DNA from: TMED26 sp042088965
GTDB taxonomy: Bacteria > Pseudomonadota > Alphaproteobacteria > Thalassobaculales > Thalassobaculaceae
NCBI GenBank assembly: GCA_042088965.1
Contig: JBELLC010000131.1
Span: 1-7,144, forward strand
Direction of reading: 5' to 3'
Length of the DNA: 7,144 nucleotides
The notes beneath the pieces are model-generated. The model did not search any database. It had not been told where the DNA came from and saw nothing but the letters and a program-made list of their open reading frames with translations. This document shows positions 6,626 to 7,144 of this stretch, one piece after another. Each line of letters begins with the position of its first letter. The first letter of the stretch is position 1. The position numbers and the translations under genes were made by a program.

Positions 6626-7144
6626 TTAGCTGGCGTCCGCAGCAACCTGCATCTTGACGATTTTGTCTGGATTTGTCGGTGGCTCACCGCGGACGATTGC
6701 ATCGACAAATTCCATACCTTCGACGACACTGCCCCAGACCGTGTACTGGCCGTTCAGGAAGCTACAATCCTGGAAGCAGATGAAGAATTGACTATCACCG
6801 CTGTTTGGATCTTGCGCCCGGGCCATGCCGATGGTGCCGCGGCCAAATGGCTCGGCGGTAAACTCGGCCGCAAGTTTTTGACCAGAGCCGCTCATGCCGG
6901 TGCCGGTCGGGTCACCTGTTTGCGCCATAAAGCCGTCGATAACGCGATGGAAAACAATGCCATCGTAGAAGCCTTCACGGGAAAGTTCCTTGATTCGCGC
7001 CACATGATTGGGGGCCAGATCAGGGCGTAATTCAATCACCACCCGGCCATCCTTGAGGTCAAGAAACAGGGTGTTTTCGAGGTCGCGCGCGTCGGCGCCT
7101 TGGCTGCTTGCTGTCATGAGAAGAACAATGAACCCTAATCGTTT
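6626..7144 (-). CDS. Cyclophilin-type peptidylprolyl cis-trans isomerase, probably exported (5' end outside window)
   Basis: This protein catalyses cis-trans isomerisation of peptide bonds before proline and so helps folding. Numbering from the Met at 7117, the active-site block FHRVIDGFMAQTGDP (56-70) holds R58, F63, M64 and Q66. GMARAQDPNSGDSQFFI follows at 97-113 and FLNGQYTVWG at 120-129. F120 replaces the tryptophan that binds cyclosporin in human cyclophilin A, as is usual in bacterial forms. The frame stays open from 7117 to 7144 and adds KRLGFIVLL before that Met. This creates a hydrophobic segment ending in GADA before RDLENT, which is a likely Sec signal peptide. The true start is therefore just beyond the window and the mature protein probably acts in the periplasm. 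The epimerase gene follows 36 bases downstream. Confidence 0.93.
   Translation of the reverse strand, partial: KRLGFIVLLMTASSQGADARDLENTLFLDLKDGRVVIELRPDLAPNHVARIKELSREGFYDGIVFHRVIDGFMAQTGDPTGTGMSGSGQKLAAEFTAEPFGRGTIGMARAQDPNSGDSQFFICFQDCSFLNGQYTVWGSVVEGMEFVDAIVRGEPPTNPDKIVKMQVAADAS

Noticed and set aside
1..7144. Search for a new system: mobile elements, CRISPR, toxin-antitoxin, defence, RNA genes, recoding
   Set aside because: All long frames belong to known housekeeping or common families, with intact motifs. I found no terminal repeats, repeat arrays, tRNA-like folds, frameshifts or unexplained gene-free region over 300 bases.

Overview
The window reads as an ordinary chromosomal segment of an alphaproteobacterium with moderate GC content. 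The evidence for that group is the gene order sucA-odhB-lpd, the SucA and cyclophilin sequence style, and an SH3_4-type exported protein beside a GyaR-like hydroxyacid dehydrogenase. I cannot name a genus. All recognisable genes are intact, except for the two cut by the window edges.

Left part (1-3831, + strand): the 3' end of sucA (2-oxoglutarate dehydrogenase E1), then odhB/sucB (dihydrolipoyl succinyltransferase, E2) and lpd (dihydrolipoyl dehydrogenase, E3). The spacings are 49 and 14 bases. Together these encode the whole 2-oxoglutarate dehydrogenase complex of the TCA cycle, and the run ends at a strong intrinsic terminator at about 3860-3885.

Middle (3870-5573): a small exported protein with two bacterial SH3-like repeats lies on the - strand and converges on lpd. 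It diverges from a D-2-hydroxyacid dehydrogenase of the glyoxylate/hydroxypyruvate reductase type on the + strand. The 162-base divergent spacer holds a plausible promoter for each gene. It also holds a perfect 12-base palindrome directly before the dehydrogenase ribosome site, which is a candidate operator.

Right part (5594-7144, - strand): a cyclophilin-type peptidylprolyl isomerase, probably exported, is followed by an NAD-dependent extended-SDR epimerase/dehydratase-like protein. The pair looks like a short operon read from beyond the right edge. The cyclophilin reading frame stays open to the window end and encodes most of a signal peptide upstream of its first visible ATG, so its real start is outside.

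I see no mobile element, CRISPR array, RNA gene, phage gene or defence system, and no evidence of a new system. The points worth a second look are modest: the candidate operator, the terminator embedded in the convergent SH3 gene, the hidden signal peptide, and an epimerase of unknown substrate.
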